DNA of 13,924 nucleotides from Eubacteriales bacterium (GCA_028701715.1 JAQVQF010000038.1:1-13924); one strand, 5' to 3'. Shown: positions 1 to 7,834, counted from the stretch's first letter. The notes: generated by a model from the letters alone, not told the origin. Translations and numbers: made by a program.

Positions 1-141
1 CACGGCTATGCCGCCGCCGAAATCAATATACCCCTTGCCCGTGTCGTCATACAGCAGCGAGCCCTCGCCGCGCACTATCTGTACGGGAAAACGATTATAG
101 GTATTGGCAATATACAGGCTGTCTTGCTCCTTGATATTCAT
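1..141 (-). CDS. argD: Acetylornithine aminotransferase, N-terminal part (cut by window edge)
   Basis: Only the first 47 codons are present; the gene runs off the left edge. The ATG at 141 has a strong ribosome site (AAAGGAG, about 150-156 on the minus strand) in the 21-base gap after argB. The visible residues include YIANTYNRFPV, followed by GEGSLLYDDTGKGYIDFGGGI. This is the standard opening of class III PLP-dependent aminotransferases of the ArgD family, which convert N-acetylglutamate semialdehyde to N-acetylornithine using glutamate. The PLP lysine and substrate residues lie outside the window. The family alone would also allow ornithine or 4-aminobutyrate aminotransferases, but the position right after argB makes ArgD by far the best reading. 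It is the last visible gene of the arginine operon. Confidence 0.9.
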   Translation of the reverse strand, partial: MNIKEQDSLYIANTYNRFPVQIVRGEGSLLYDDTGKGYIDFGGGIAV

Positions 142-162
142 TTATACAAAGCTCCTTTCGGT

Positions 163-1017
163 TCAGGCCGTGAACATGGTTCCCGTGCCTTCGTCGGTCA
201 GCATTTCCACCAGTATGGCGTGAGGTATGCGTCCGTCGGTGATGAACACGCGCTCCACGCCGCATTTTACCGCTTCCATGCAGCATTCCACCTTGGGTAT
301 CATGCCGCCTGATATTATTCCTTCCGCAAATAATTTTTCCGCGTCCTCCAGCGTCACCGCTTTTATCAGCGACAACGGATCGTCTTTATCCTTAAGAATA
401 CCGGTTACGTCCGTCAGCGATATCATGCTTTTCGCCTTCAGCGCGCCCGCTATACGAGCGGCGGCGGTATCGGCGTTTATGTTATATATATTCCCGCTTT
501 TATCGCAGCCGACGGTGGATACCACGGGAATATAGCCTTTTTCCAGCAGGTCGAATATGGGTTCGGCGTTGACGGAGGTAATTTCCCCCACATAGCCCAG
601 CCGTTCGTCCTTGATCTTGGCTTCTATAAGCCTTCCGTCCATGCCGGATATGCCCATTGCCTTGCCGCCTTTAACTTGAAGCAGATTTACAAGACTCTTG
701 TTGACCTTACCGGCGAGCACCATCAGCACAATTTCGGCGGTTTCCCGGTCGGTAACACGCAATCCGTCTGAAAATTCGCTTTTTTTGCCGATTTTATTCA
801 ATAAATCGGTTATTTCGGGTCCTCCGCCGTGCACCAGCACAACCTTGACGCCCACAAGAGAAAGCAGCACTATATCTCCCATGACGTGTTCCTTCAGCTC
901 AGGGTTTATCATGGCGTTGCCGCCGTATTTAATGACCACTATTTTACCCGAATATTTCCGTATATACGGCAGAGCTTCGGTAAGTATCTGTGCGCGCTGA
1001 GCTTTCGTAATATCCAT
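163..1017 (-). CDS. argB: Acetylglutamate kinase (probable arginine-sensitive type)
   Basis: 284 residues, close to the usual 280-300. It phosphorylates N-acetylglutamate with ATP, the second step of arginine synthesis, in the cytoplasm. Amino acid kinase fold motifs are clear: IKYGGNAM (residues 29-36, K30 for ATP phosphates), VHGGGPEI (62-69, acetylglutamate binding), GLRVTD (85-90) and SGGMIPK near 236-242. A helix of about 20 residues precedes the first strand (QRAQILTEALPYIRKYSGK), and the C-terminus ends in DEGTGTMF. Both are known marks of the hexameric kinases that are inhibited by arginine, unlike the E. coli dimer. That fits a pathway with ArgJ, where the kinase becomes the control point; the inhibition itself is inferred. 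The ATG at 1017 has AGGAG just upstream. It lies 55 bases after argJ and 21 before argD. Confidence 0.95.
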   Translation of the reverse strand: MDITKAQRAQILTEALPYIRKYSGKIVVIKYGGNAMINPELKEHVMGDIVLLSLVGVKVVLVHGGGPEITDLLNKIGKKSEFSDGLRVTDRETAEIVLMVLAGKVNKSLVNLLQVKGGKAMGISGMDGRLIEAKIKDERLGYVGEITSVNAEPIFDLLEKGYIPVVSTVGCDKSGNIYNINADTAAARIAGALKAKSMISLTDVTGILKDKDDPLSLIKAVTLEDAEKLFAEGIISGGMIPKVECCMEAVKCGVERVFITDGRIPHAILVEMLTDEGTGTMFTA

Positions 1018-1072
1018 ATATCAACTCTCCTATGTTTTCGATTGTAAAACCGCAGCTTTACAATCATATTTG

Positions 1073-2284
1073 TCAGGTTCTGTAGTCGCCGTTTATGCGG
1101 ACATAATCGTAAGTCAAATCACAGCCCCACGCAGTGGCTTCTCCCGTGCCGTCGCACAGCCTGATATCGATTATTATCTCCTTTTCAAGGAGTATTTCCT
1201 TGGCTCTTTCCTCGGGAAACGCCAAGCCTATGCCGTTTTCGCAAACCGTCACCGATCCCTTGGAGGATGTGAACGTTACGGCAATCTTGTTAACATCCGT
1301 GTTTGCTCCGCTGTAGCCTATGGCGCAGAGCACGCGGCCGCAGTTGGCGTCGGCGCCGAACATCATCGATTTTACAAGGGACGAGCATATTACGGATTTG
1401 GATATTTTTTTGGCGGCATCCTCGTCGGCGGCACCCCGCACCCTGCATTCGAGCAGCTTTGTCGCGCCCTCGCCGTCGCCGGCTATCATGCGGCACAGCT
1501 TTTTGGTGACCGTACCCAACGCTTCTTTGAATATATCAAAATCGGCGCCCTCCGCGGTTATTTCCGTGTTGCCCGCCATACCGTTTGCCATAATCGAAAC
1601 CATATCGTTAGTCGAGGTATCGCCGTCTATGCTTATCATATTGAAGCTGTCCTTCACATCGGCCGAAAGCGCTTTTTGAAGCATCGCGGACGAAACCGCA
1701 GCGTCGGTGGTTATGAATATGAGCATGGTTGCCATATTCGGATGTATCATGCCGGAACCTTTGGCGATCCCTCCGAGACGGCATTCCCTGCCGCCCATTT
1801 CAAAGGAAACCGCCGCTTCCTTGAGTATCGTGTCGGTGGTCATGATGCCCGCGGCCGCGTCGGAGCTGTTCGCGCCGAGCATACCGCAAAGCGCGGGTAT
1901 TCCGTTTTTTATGGGGGTTATGTCAAGCGGCTGACCTATCACCCCGGTGGATGCGACTATTACATCATCAAATGATATATTAAGCTTTTCCGCGAGCAGC
2001 GCGCAGGTCTGCTCCGCTATCTCTATCCCGTTGGCGTTGCAGGTGTTGGCGTTGCCGCTGTTGCATATCACCGCCTGCGCGAAGCCGTCGGAAAGATTGC
2101 TCTTTGTTACGGTAAGCGGCGCGCCTTTGACAAGATTTGTGGTATAAACCGCCGCGGCGGCCGCTCTCTTTTCGCTGAATATAAGCGCAAGGTCCTTCTT
2201 TGAACGGTTTTTTCTGATTCCGCAATGGACGCCCGACGCCGTGAATCCCTTTGCGGCGCAGACTCCGCCTTCTATATGCTTCAT
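1073..2284 (-). CDS. argJ: Glutamate N-acetyltransferase / ornithine acetyltransferase
   Basis: 403 residues, the normal length. ArgJ moves the acetyl group from N-acetylornithine to glutamate, so acetyl is recycled; some members also use acetyl-CoA. The precursor cuts itself into alpha and beta chains at an Ala-Thr bond, and the Thr becomes the nucleophile. That site is visible as GSGMIHPNMATML, with the cut between A185 and T186. Other family features are the CNSGNAN segment (residues 74-80), ASTGVIG (111-117) and a SIDGDTSTND block in the beta chain. Whether the enzyme is mono- or bifunctional cannot be read from the sequence. The ATG at 2284 directly follows the argC stop codon with no gap, and its ribosome site (GAAAGGG) lies inside the end of argC, which suggests coupled translation. 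Confidence 0.96.
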   Translation of the reverse strand: MKHIEGGVCAAKGFTASGVHCGIRKNRSKKDLALIFSEKRAAAAAVYTTNLVKGAPLTVTKSNLSDGFAQAVICNSGNANTCNANGIEIAEQTCALLAEKLNISFDDVIVASTGVIGQPLDITPIKNGIPALCGMLGANSSDAAAGIMTTDTILKEAAVSFEMGGRECRLGGIAKGSGMIHPNMATMLIFITTDAAVSSAMLQKALSADVKDSFNMISIDGDTSTNDMVSIMANGMAGNTEITAEGADFDIFKEALGTVTKKLCRMIAGDGEGATKLLECRVRGAADEDAAKKISKSVICSSLVKSMMFGADANCGRVLCAIGYSGANTDVNKIAVTFTSSKGSVTVCENGIGLAFPEERAKEILLEKEIIIDIRLCDGTGEATAWGCDLTYDYVRINGDYRT

Positions 2285-3214
2285 TTACAGACACAACCCT
2301 TTCGTAATATTTTCCCCTAAAACCATATTCATGCACTCCACCGCCGCGCCGGACGCGCCCTTGCCCAGATTGTCGTAAGCGGAAATCAGCAGTATTCTTT
2401 CGTCGTTGCCGGCTACGGTTATTTTCATGGAATCGAATCCGCTGTATTTATTGCCGGATATAAAGCCGCCGTCGTCAAGGCTTTCCGCATAGGAAACCAC
2501 AGGTCCTTTGTACTTATCGGCGTAAACCTTTTTGATATCATCGGCGCTGAAGCCGTTTATATCCTCCGCGAAGAGGGGTACGGTTACCTCCATGCCGCTG
2601 TAATAGTTTGAAACCACGGGGCAGAATACAGGCGGTGTTTTCAATCCCGCGATTTTCTGCATTTCCTTCAGATGCTTGTGATTCTGATTGAACCCGTATT
2701 GACGGGGAGCGCTGTAAGCTTCGGCGGCGGTTTCCGATTCGTATTCGGCTATCATCCTCTTGCCGCCGCCGCTGTAGCCGGTTATCGAGTTGCAGACAAG
2801 CCTTGAATCAACCGTAAGGATACCGGCTTGTATGAGCGGATATACCAGTGCGATAAATCCGCCGGCGTGGCATCCCGGAACGGCGATACGCTTTCCGTTT
2901 TTTATATTTTCTGCAAAAATACCGTCAAGCTCCGGAAAGCCGTACGCCCAGCCCGTTTCCGTGCGGTGCGCCGTGGAGGTGTCTATCACGGTAACGGCGG
3001 GGTTTTCCACAAGCCCCACCGCTTCACGCGCGGCGTCGTCCGGCAGGCAGAGGAAAGCTATGTCACAGGAATTGAGCGCTTTCTTGCGGCATTCCGTGCT
3101 TTTACGGTCTTCTTCCGAAAGCGTGATGATTTCAATATCTTCACGCGACGAAAGGCGTTCGTATATCCTGAGTCCGGTGGTACCCGCTTTTCCGTCGATA
3201 AAAATTGTTTTCAT
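2285..3214 (-). CDS. argC: N-acetyl-gamma-glutamyl-phosphate reductase, type 2
   Basis: 309 residues. It reduces acetylglutamyl phosphate to the semialdehyde with NADPH, the third step of arginine synthesis. The N-terminus FIDGKAGTTGLRIYERL is a dinucleotide-binding loop of the short type 2 form (about 310 residues) rather than the common form of about 345 (GxxGYxGxEL). The catalytic cysteine sits in PGCHAGGF (C115). IAFLCLPDDAAREAV (residues 52-66) and VIDTSTAHRT (76-85) are also typical. The ATG at 3214 is 3 bases after the argG stop, with only a weak ribosome site (AGAAG) inside argG, so translational coupling is likely. Type 2 ArgC was first known from proteobacteria, but it also occurs in Clostridia, so I would not claim recent transfer. 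Confidence 0.94.
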   Translation of the reverse strand: MKTIFIDGKAGTTGLRIYERLSSREDIEIITLSEEDRKSTECRKKALNSCDIAFLCLPDDAAREAVGLVENPAVTVIDTSTAHRTETGWAYGFPELDGIFAENIKNGKRIAVPGCHAGGFIALVYPLIQAGILTVDSRLVCNSITGYSGGGKRMIAEYESETAAEAYSAPRQYGFNQNHKHLKEMQKIAGLKTPPVFCPVVSNYYSGMEVTVPLFAEDINGFSADDIKKVYADKYKGPVVSYAESLDDGGFISGNKYSGFDSMKITVAGNDERILLISAYDNLGKGASGAAVECMNMVLGENITKGLCL

Positions 3215-3217
3215 ATC

Positions 3218-4438
3218 TTACTTCTTTTTATTCCTGTTGATTTCGTTAAGCTGAGCCTGAACCTTGACGGGAAGCCCGAAAAGATTAATGAAGCCCTCGC
3301 TGTCGGCCTGATTGTAAACCTCGTCCTTGCCGAAGGTGGCGATTTCCTCCGAATAAAGCGACCAGTCGCTCCAGACGCCTGCTTTTATGATGTTGCCCTT
3401 GTAAAGCTTAAGCTTAACCTTGCCGGTCACATGCTCCTGCGTTTTATCCACAAAGGCGGAAAGCGCTTCGCGCAGAGGCGTATACCACTGCCCGTTGTAA
3501 ACGAGATCGGCGTATGTGATGGCAAGCTCCTGCTTTTTATGAGAGGTCATTTTGTCAAGGGTTACCGTTTCGAGATAATCGTGCGCCGCGTAAAGAATGG
3601 TTCCGCCGGGGGTTTCGTACACCCCGCGGCTCTTCATCCCGACAAGGCGGTTTTCGACTATGTCCAGCAGCCCTATGCCGTTCTGTCCGCCGATGACGTT
3701 GAGCTTGAGAATAATATCCTTCGCGCTCATCCTTTCACCGTCAACGGCCGTCGGAATTCCCTTTTCAAAGTCGATTGTCACATAAACGGGCTTATCGGGC
3801 GCCTGTATCGGCGAAACGCCCATCTCAAGGAAGCCGTCCTTTTCATATTGCGGTTCGTTTTCGGGGAATTCGAGATCAAGCCCCTCATGGGAAAGATGCC
3901 AGAGATTTTTATCCTTGGAATAATTCGTTTCACGGTTAATGCGCAGAGGTATATTATGCGCTTCGGCATATTCTATTTCCTCGTCGCGCGACTTTATATC
4001 CCAAACGCGCCACGGGGCGATAATCTTCATATTGGGTGCGAACGCCTTTACGGTAAGCTCGAATCTCACCTGGTCGTTTCCCTTGCCGGTACAGCCGTGG
4101 CATATGGCGTCGGCGCCTTCCTTAAGAGCGATTTCCGCCAAACGCTTGGCTATTACGGGGCGGGCGAAGGAAGTGCCGAGCATATAGCTTTCGTAAAGCG
4201 CTCCCGCTTTCATGGTGGGGATTATAAAATCGTCCACGAATTCGTCGCTTAAATCGAGTATATACAGCTTCGACGCTCCTGTTTTTATGGCTTTTTCCTC
4301 AAGGCCTTCGGTTTCGCTGCCCTGTCCCACGTCGCCGCAGACGGCTATAACCTCACAGCCCGGGTAGGTTTCCTTCAGCCAGGGTATTATTATGGAGGTG
4401 TCAAGCCCTCCCGAATATGCCAAAACAATTTTTTTCAT
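3218..4438 (-). CDS. argG: Argininosuccinate synthase
   Basis: 406 residues, normal for the family. It joins citrulline and aspartate with ATP to form argininosuccinate. The N-terminus KKIVLAYSGGLDTS holds the PP-loop ATP pyrophosphatase motif SGGLDTS (residues 9-15). Further family motifs are GCTGKGNDQVRFE, which contacts the substrates, and GIGLLDIVENR in the C-terminal domain. The frame stays open upstream to 4549, but the ATG at 4438 is preferred: it puts the P-loop at the usual distance, has GAAAGGTG just upstream, and the longer version would cross the promoter at 4497-4525. This is the first gene of the operon, and argC follows after 3 bases. argH is not in the window. Confidence 0.96.
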   Translation of the reverse strand: MKKIVLAYSGGLDTSIIIPWLKETYPGCEVIAVCGDVGQGSETEGLEEKAIKTGASKLYILDLSDEFVDDFIIPTMKAGALYESYMLGTSFARPVIAKRLAEIALKEGADAICHGCTGKGNDQVRFELTVKAFAPNMKIIAPWRVWDIKSRDEEIEYAEAHNIPLRINRETNYSKDKNLWHLSHEGLDLEFPENEPQYEKDGFLEMGVSPIQAPDKPVYVTIDFEKGIPTAVDGERMSAKDIILKLNVIGGQNGIGLLDIVENRLVGMKSRGVYETPGGTILYAAHDYLETVTLDKMTSHKKQELAITYADLVYNGQWYTPLREALSAFVDKTQEHVTGKVKLKLYKGNIIKAGVWSDWSLYSEEIATFGKDEVYNQADSEGFINLFGLPVKVQAQLNEINRNKKK

Positions 4439-4460
4439 TATAAAACACCTTTCAAGTTTT

Positions 4461-4518
4461 TGCATAATAATTATGTACTTACTCTTGTTACGTATAATTA
4501 TACATAGCATTATATGCT
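4461..4518 (-). promoter_or_regulatory. Possible operator palindromes at the arg promoter
   Basis: Two inverted repeats flank the -10 region. AGCAT-tat-ATGCT (4506-4518) lies inside the -35/-10 spacer. TGCATAATAATTATGTA (4461-4477), which contains CATAAT-a-ATTATG, lies just after the predicted transcription start. Their half-sites, TGCAT and its near relatives, resemble the TGAAT/TGCAT half-sites of ArgR/AhrC boxes, but the centre spacing (3 and 7 bases rather than 4) does not match the classic box. The link to ArgR is therefore an inference; no argR gene is in the window. Confidence 0.35.
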
Positions 4519-4525
4519 TTGTCAA
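4497..4525 (-). promoter_or_regulatory. Consensus sigma-A promoter of the argG-C-J-B-D operon
   Basis: On the minus strand there is a perfect TTGACA (4525-4520), a 17-base spacer and a perfect TATAAT (4502-4497). The predicted start near 4490 gives a leader of about 50 bases before the argG ATG. Such a strong promoter would need repression when arginine is plentiful, which fits the palindromes in and below it. The promoter is seen directly in the sequence; its activity is inferred. Confidence 0.85.
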
Positions 4526-4602
4526 TACCGAAACGATAGTAATTTTCACTATATTTTATCTTATAGCGCTTAATTTATGTATGGTTTTTATAAAACCGGA
4601 TA

Positions 4603-4638
4603 TTGAATGCATATTATACGTTGAATATGCATATTGTT
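4603..4638. repeat. Two AT-rich 18-bp direct repeats between divergent promoters
   Basis: TTGAATGCATATTATACG (4603-4620) is followed at once by TTGAATATGCATATTGTT (4621-4638). The copies are imperfect and 18 bases apart, the length of one ArgR box. The first copy matches TGAAT-N4-ATT of the box. They lie just upstream of the sigma factor promoter and about 80 bases upstream of the arg promoter, so they could serve either side. No function is shown. Confidence 0.35.
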
Positions 4639-4653
4639 GCATTAATTTAATGG

Positions 4654-4682
4654 TTGAATTTACCTCTTGGATCATATATAAT
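4654..4682 (+). promoter_or_regulatory. Sigma-A-like promoter of the sigma/anti-sigma operon
   Basis: TTGAAT (4654-4659), a 17-base spacer and TATAAT (4677-4682) give one mismatch to consensus. The predicted start near 4689 leaves a leader of about 78 bases before the GTG of the sigma gene. I see no obvious ECF-type promoter (AAC-like -35) in this leader, so self-activation by the sigma factor is not evident. Confidence 0.7.
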
Positions 4683-4766
4683 AAAAATAATTAAAATATA
4701 ATGTCCGCAAAGCCAATTCCGAATCGCTATATATACAGAAGCGGATTAAGAAGGTGATACAATCCG

Positions 4767-5291
4767 GTGAAGGACAGACAAATCAATAATACCTGCGACA
4801 AGGCAATCGTTGCGTTTTCGAAGGGCGACAGCAACGCTCTTTCCGTAATATACGATTGTATGGCAAGGATGATTTTTTCGGTGGCATACGCGGTTACCGG
4901 CAACTATCAGGACGCGGAGGATGTGCTGCAGGATACGATGATAGAAATAACAACGTATGCGCATACATATCAAAGCGGAACCAACGCAAAGGCATGGATT
5001 TTGGCGATGACCCGGCATCTTTCGATAGATGTCGTGCGCAAGAAAAAAGCCGCGTTTTCCGCAGATGATTCTGAAATTGCCGAAACACCCGTAACCGAAC
5101 CCGGATTTTCCGAAATTGAAACGCTCGACATGCTGAGGATTCTTGACGAGGAGGAAAAGCAGCTCGTTATATTCCGCCTTTATACGGAATTGCCGTATAA
5201 GCAAATAGCGGAAATAATGAAGATAAGCGTCGCCGCCGCACAAAAGCAATACCAGCGTGCGATCAAGAAGCTTCAAAGCCATTATTTGTGA
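4767..5291 (+). CDS. ECF-type RNA polymerase sigma factor (sigma-70 family)
   Basis: 174 residues, typical of ECF sigma factors, which have only regions 2 and 4. Region 2 covers about residues 15-93 (AVTGNYQDAEDVLQDTM, then AKAWILAMTRHLSIDVVRKKK). Region 4 covers about 115-174, with a helix-turn-helix around 141-165 (LPYKQIAEIMKISVAAAQKQ). It would direct RNA polymerase to a small set of genes, probably in answer to an envelope or outside signal sensed through the next gene. The start is a GTG at 4767, chosen because AGAAGGTGAT (4749-4758) sits 8 bases upstream and no ATG is near. The stop lies 17 bases before the next ATG, so the two genes form one operon. Its targets and exact ECF group cannot be told from this sequence. 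Confidence 0.9.
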   Translation: MKDRQINNTCDKAIVAFSKGDSNALSVIYDCMARMIFSVAYAVTGNYQDAEDVLQDTMIEITTYAHTYQSGTNAKAWILAMTRHLSIDVVRKKKAAFSADDSEIAETPVTEPGFSEIETLDMLRILDEEEKQLVIFRLYTELPYKQIAEIMKISVAAAQKQYQRAIKKLQSHYL

Positions 5292-5308
5292 TTCGGAGGT
5301 TAATAAAT

Positions 5309-6859
5309 ATGAAAAAGCGCGACATTTCCAACACCATGAAACGGCTTGACGAAATACCGCTCCCCGATAAGGAGAAAATAATGTCAGCCTGTAAAAAAGC
5401 GGAGGCCTTTCCGGATACGGAAAACCAAACGATTTTACATGTAAAAACAGTTCGGACAATAAAACATCGGCTTAAGCTGAAGTCGCTTGTCGCGGCATGC
5501 GCGGCTTTTGTGGTGATGCTCGCGGGTGTTTCTGTATATACCGTTTCCGCGGATGCCAAGGAATACAATAAAGCGATAGCTTTCTTTGAGGAAAACGATC
5601 TTCCGACAGACGGGCTTTCGCGAAGCGATATCATGAATGTGTATAAAGATATAACCGCCGGCTCGTTTACCTATGAAAAAACGGCGGAGGTTATCATTAA
5701 AAGTATATCCGGCAGCACCGTCAGCGGTTATGAGATATTCCAGGACGAACCGACTCCGGAGGATATAGAAAATTTATGGAATTATAAAAATAATTGGGGC
5801 GATTATTTGATAAATAATCCGGGGAACACGGAAAGCGGTATAACATATAATTTCCGTTACGATTGCAAAATGAACGAAATGCTCGGATTTGAGACACTTG
5901 AAAAAAGCGTATTTGAAAAATATATTGACGGTAATCTTATTTGGGGCGTGGAATTTTCCGATTTCTTTTTCGAAGGATATTTTGTAATTAACGATAATGT
6001 AATAGTGTACGGCGAAACCTCGACATATTCAAGCGAACAGAACACTTACGCATGGATCGCCATGATAGGAAGCGACGGGACGATACTGTGGGAAATAAAA
6101 ATGGACAATGGTTTCAAACATGAATATATAAGTAAGGTGCTTCCCGGTTCAAATTCAATAGCCGTATTCAGCAGAGGTGATTTCACTAATCTTTGCCTGA
6201 GCGAATACGATATGAACGGGAATTTGACAAATTTCCATAAAAACGAGGTGGGAAATTACGGTATATGGAACGCGGCAAGGCTCGGAGACGGCTATATCGT
6301 CCAGCTCGGAAGCTATATTACCGGTGAATATTCACGTATCGTTAAAATCGACAGTGACGGCTCTATTACGGATACTTTTACCTATGAATCGGACGATTGT
6401 TATTACTTTATCACAGATATGATAGAATACAATGGAAAGATATATTTAAGCGCACACACGGTGCCGGTTCTCGAAAACGAGGAGGAAAACGCGGGCGGCC
6501 GCTATGATATAGCAGCTATCTTAGATTACATTTACAACGGTCATATGGATATATCTAACGAAGAGCTTACAGAACTCATCCGTGAACACTTTACGGCAGT
6601 ACTTTTAATTTGCGACGCCGATTCCTTCGCACCTGATGAATTCTATACAGTCAAGGGCTCGCTCGGCGGCAAGCTTGCTCTTGATGAAGAAGGAAACCTT
6701 CTATGGGATGTGGAAAGCATTTCGGACACTTTTTACTCACCTATGACAAGCTCCTTTACAATCGGCGGTAAAAGTTATGTTTACAGATATACCTTCGATA
6801 AAAACGGAACCATTTTGAATCAGAAAAAAACGGGAGAAGTCGCTGATTTTCGCAGATAA
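5309..6859 (+). CDS. Probable membrane-bound anti-sigma factor with propeller-like outer domain
   Basis: 516 residues. A basic cytoplasmic head (about 1-56) holds RDISNTMKRLDEIPLPDKEKI, a phrase style I associate with proteins encoded beside clostridial ECF sigma factors. One membrane helix follows (about 58-79, LKSLVAACAAFVVMLAGVSV), then about 435 outer residues. That outer part repeats a D/N-G-x-[IL] turn with a nearby Trp (DGNLIWGVEF 208-217, SDGTILWEI 255-263, SDGSITDTF 349-357, EEGNLLWDV 460-468, KNGTIL 498-503), as in PQQ-like or WD-like beta-propellers. No zinc-type HxxxCxxC anti-sigma motif is present. From the context I infer that it binds the preceding sigma factor and releases it on an outside signal. 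The start is the ATG at 5309 with CGGAGG 9 bases upstream; an in-frame GTG at 5288 overlaps the sigma stop and lacks a ribosome site. Function rests on position and topology, not on a recognised domain. Confidence 0.65.
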   Translation: MKKRDISNTMKRLDEIPLPDKEKIMSACKKAEAFPDTENQTILHVKTVRTIKHRLKLKSLVAACAAFVVMLAGVSVYTVSADAKEYNKAIAFFEENDLPTDGLSRSDIMNVYKDITAGSFTYEKTAEVIIKSISGSTVSGYEIFQDEPTPEDIENLWNYKNNWGDYLINNPGNTESGITYNFRYDCKMNEMLGFETLEKSVFEKYIDGNLIWGVEFSDFFFEGYFVINDNVIVYGETSTYSSEQNTYAWIAMIGSDGTILWEIKMDNGFKHEYISKVLPGSNSIAVFSRGDFTNLCLSEYDMNGNLTNFHKNEVGNYGIWNAARLGDGYIVQLGSYITGEYSRIVKIDSDGSITDTFTYESDDCYYFITDMIEYNGKIYLSAHTVPVLENEEENAGGRYDIAAILDYIYNGHMDISNEELTELIREHFTAVLLICDADSFAPDEFYTVKGSLGGKLALDEEGNLLWDVESISDTFYSPMTSSFTIGGKSYVYRYTFDKNGTILNQKKTGEVADFRR

Positions 6860-6888
6860 TCAAATTCTGCTATAAAACGGGTATTATA

Positions 6889-6921
6889 AAAAGCGCGTAT
6901 CGAAAAACGGTATGCGCTTTT
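6889..6921. terminator. Bidirectional intrinsic terminator between convergent genes
   Basis: The arms AAAAGCGCGTATCG (6889-6902) and CGGTATGCGCTTTT (6908-6921) form a 14-bp stem with two G-U pairs and an AAAAA loop. The plus side runs on into TATTTTAT, and the minus side ends in a T-run as well. It lies between the stop of the anti-sigma gene (6859) and the stop of the methyltransferase gene (6929), so it can serve both. Confidence 0.85.
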
Positions 6922-6928
6922 ATTTTAT

Positions 6929-7756
6929 CTATAATGTGTTTTCTCTCTGTCTGATTGCTTCATAAAAGCACACGGTGGCGGCACATGCTACGTTAAAGGA
7001 AGTAGCCGCGCAGCTTTCGTTCATAGGGATTGTGGCTAAAATATCGCACTTATCCCTGAAAGCGGCGTTTAACCCCATGGTTTCGTTCCCTATCATAAGC
7101 ACGGTGGGTCTGGTAAAATTCACATCCGAAAGCTTTACCTGCTTATGAGCGGTCGTTCCGACCAGCTGCAGGTCCGGATATGTTTTCCCTATATTATAAA
7201 AATATTCAAAAAGCTTTGCATTGTCATCGATTCTTACGGTATGAACATTAAAGAAAGAACCCATTGAGGCGGTTATCACCTCCGGATCGTAAAGGTCAAC
7301 GGAGTGCCCCGTTATAAACAGGCAGTCGATGCCGAACGAATCGCAGGAGCGAATAATCGTACCCAAATTACCCTTGTTGGAGGGTCTGTCAAAAAGCGCA
7401 ATCAAAGGATTACCCGAAAGGGTTACGGTTTCCGTTGAATCCTCACGCATTTTAATTATCGCAAGTATTTCGGAAGTATCCTCCTTTGAGCTTATTTCTT
7501 TCATCAGCTCGGGTGTGAGGTGATAATTGACTTCCGTCGGAACGTTATGAATAACACCCTTCGCCCAGCCGGAAAGGGAGTCATAATCCGAATAGATAAA
7601 CGAATTTATTTTCCAGCCGTTTAAAACGGCAGCCTTGATGTTTCTGACTCCCTCTACAAAAAATTCGTTATATCTGTATCTTTTATTGCGATTGGTCTTC
7701 AACACCTCAAGCCTTTGATAATCGGCATTTTGCGAATATATTTCAATGGTTTTCAT
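6929..7756 (-). CDS. SpoU/TrmH-family RNA 2'-O-methyltransferase
   Basis: 275 residues. It should transfer methyl from S-adenosylmethionine to a ribose 2'-OH in rRNA or tRNA. The N-terminal part (about 1-100) is a substrate-binding domain (YNEFFVEGVRNIKAAV at 29-44). The SPOUT knot domain follows with its three motifs: SNKGNLGTIIRSCDSFG (motif 1), LMIGNETMGLN (motif 2) and IPMNESCAATSFNVACAA (motif 3). Motif 2 has ET where many members have EG, and motif 3 has SFNV rather than SLNV; both are tolerable variants. The exact target nucleotide cannot be assigned. The ATG at 7756 has a weak GGGGAT ribosome site but fits the domain start. It is a single-gene unit with its own promoter and terminator. 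Confidence 0.88.
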   Translation of the reverse strand: MKTIEIYSQNADYQRLEVLKTNRNKRYRYNEFFVEGVRNIKAAVLNGWKINSFIYSDYDSLSGWAKGVIHNVPTEVNYHLTPELMKEISSKEDTSEILAIIKMREDSTETVTLSGNPLIALFDRPSNKGNLGTIIRSCDSFGIDCLFITGHSVDLYDPEVITASMGSFFNVHTVRIDDNAKLFEYFYNIGKTYPDLQLVGTTAHKQVKLSDVNFTRPTVLMIGNETMGLNAAFRDKCDILATIPMNESCAATSFNVACAATVCFYEAIRQRENTL

Positions 7757-7803
7757 TAAAAATCCCCGTTGTTTTATTTTATTTATACCAAGCCAACGTA
7801 AAC

Positions 7804-7832
7804 ATTATAGCATTTAAGCTCCGTATTGTCAA
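7804..7832 (-). promoter_or_regulatory. Consensus sigma-A promoter of the methyltransferase gene
   Basis: On the minus strand there is TTGACA (7832-7827), a 17-base spacer and TATAAT (7809-7804), both hexamers perfect. The predicted start near 7797 gives a leader of about 40 bases before the ATG at 7756. The tandem 8-bp repeats at 7835-7874 begin 2 bases upstream of the -35 element. Confidence 0.85.
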
Positions 7833-7834
7833 TT

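Noticed and set aside
1070..1975. Plus-strand open frame of 301 codons opposite argJ
   Set aside because: Shadow of argJ on the other strand; no motif or ribosome site supports it.
2828..4252. Long plus-strand open frame of 474 codons opposite argC and argG
   Set aside because: It is antisense to two clearly recognised genes, has no ribosome site or known domain, and its composition mirrors the opposite strand's codon bias.
4439..4549. Longer argG start adding 37 residues
   Set aside because: It would cover the argG promoter, and the added residues do not belong to the family; the ATG at 4438 has a good ribosome site.
4690..4766. Riboswitch in the sigma factor leader
   Set aside because: Only about 78 bases with one weak, bulged hairpin; no known riboswitch core was recognised.
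4746..5459. Minus-strand open frame of 237 codons opposite the sigma factor
   Set aside because: It overlaps the ECF sigma gene, which has clear motifs and a strong ribosome site; the reverse reading has no recognisable domain.
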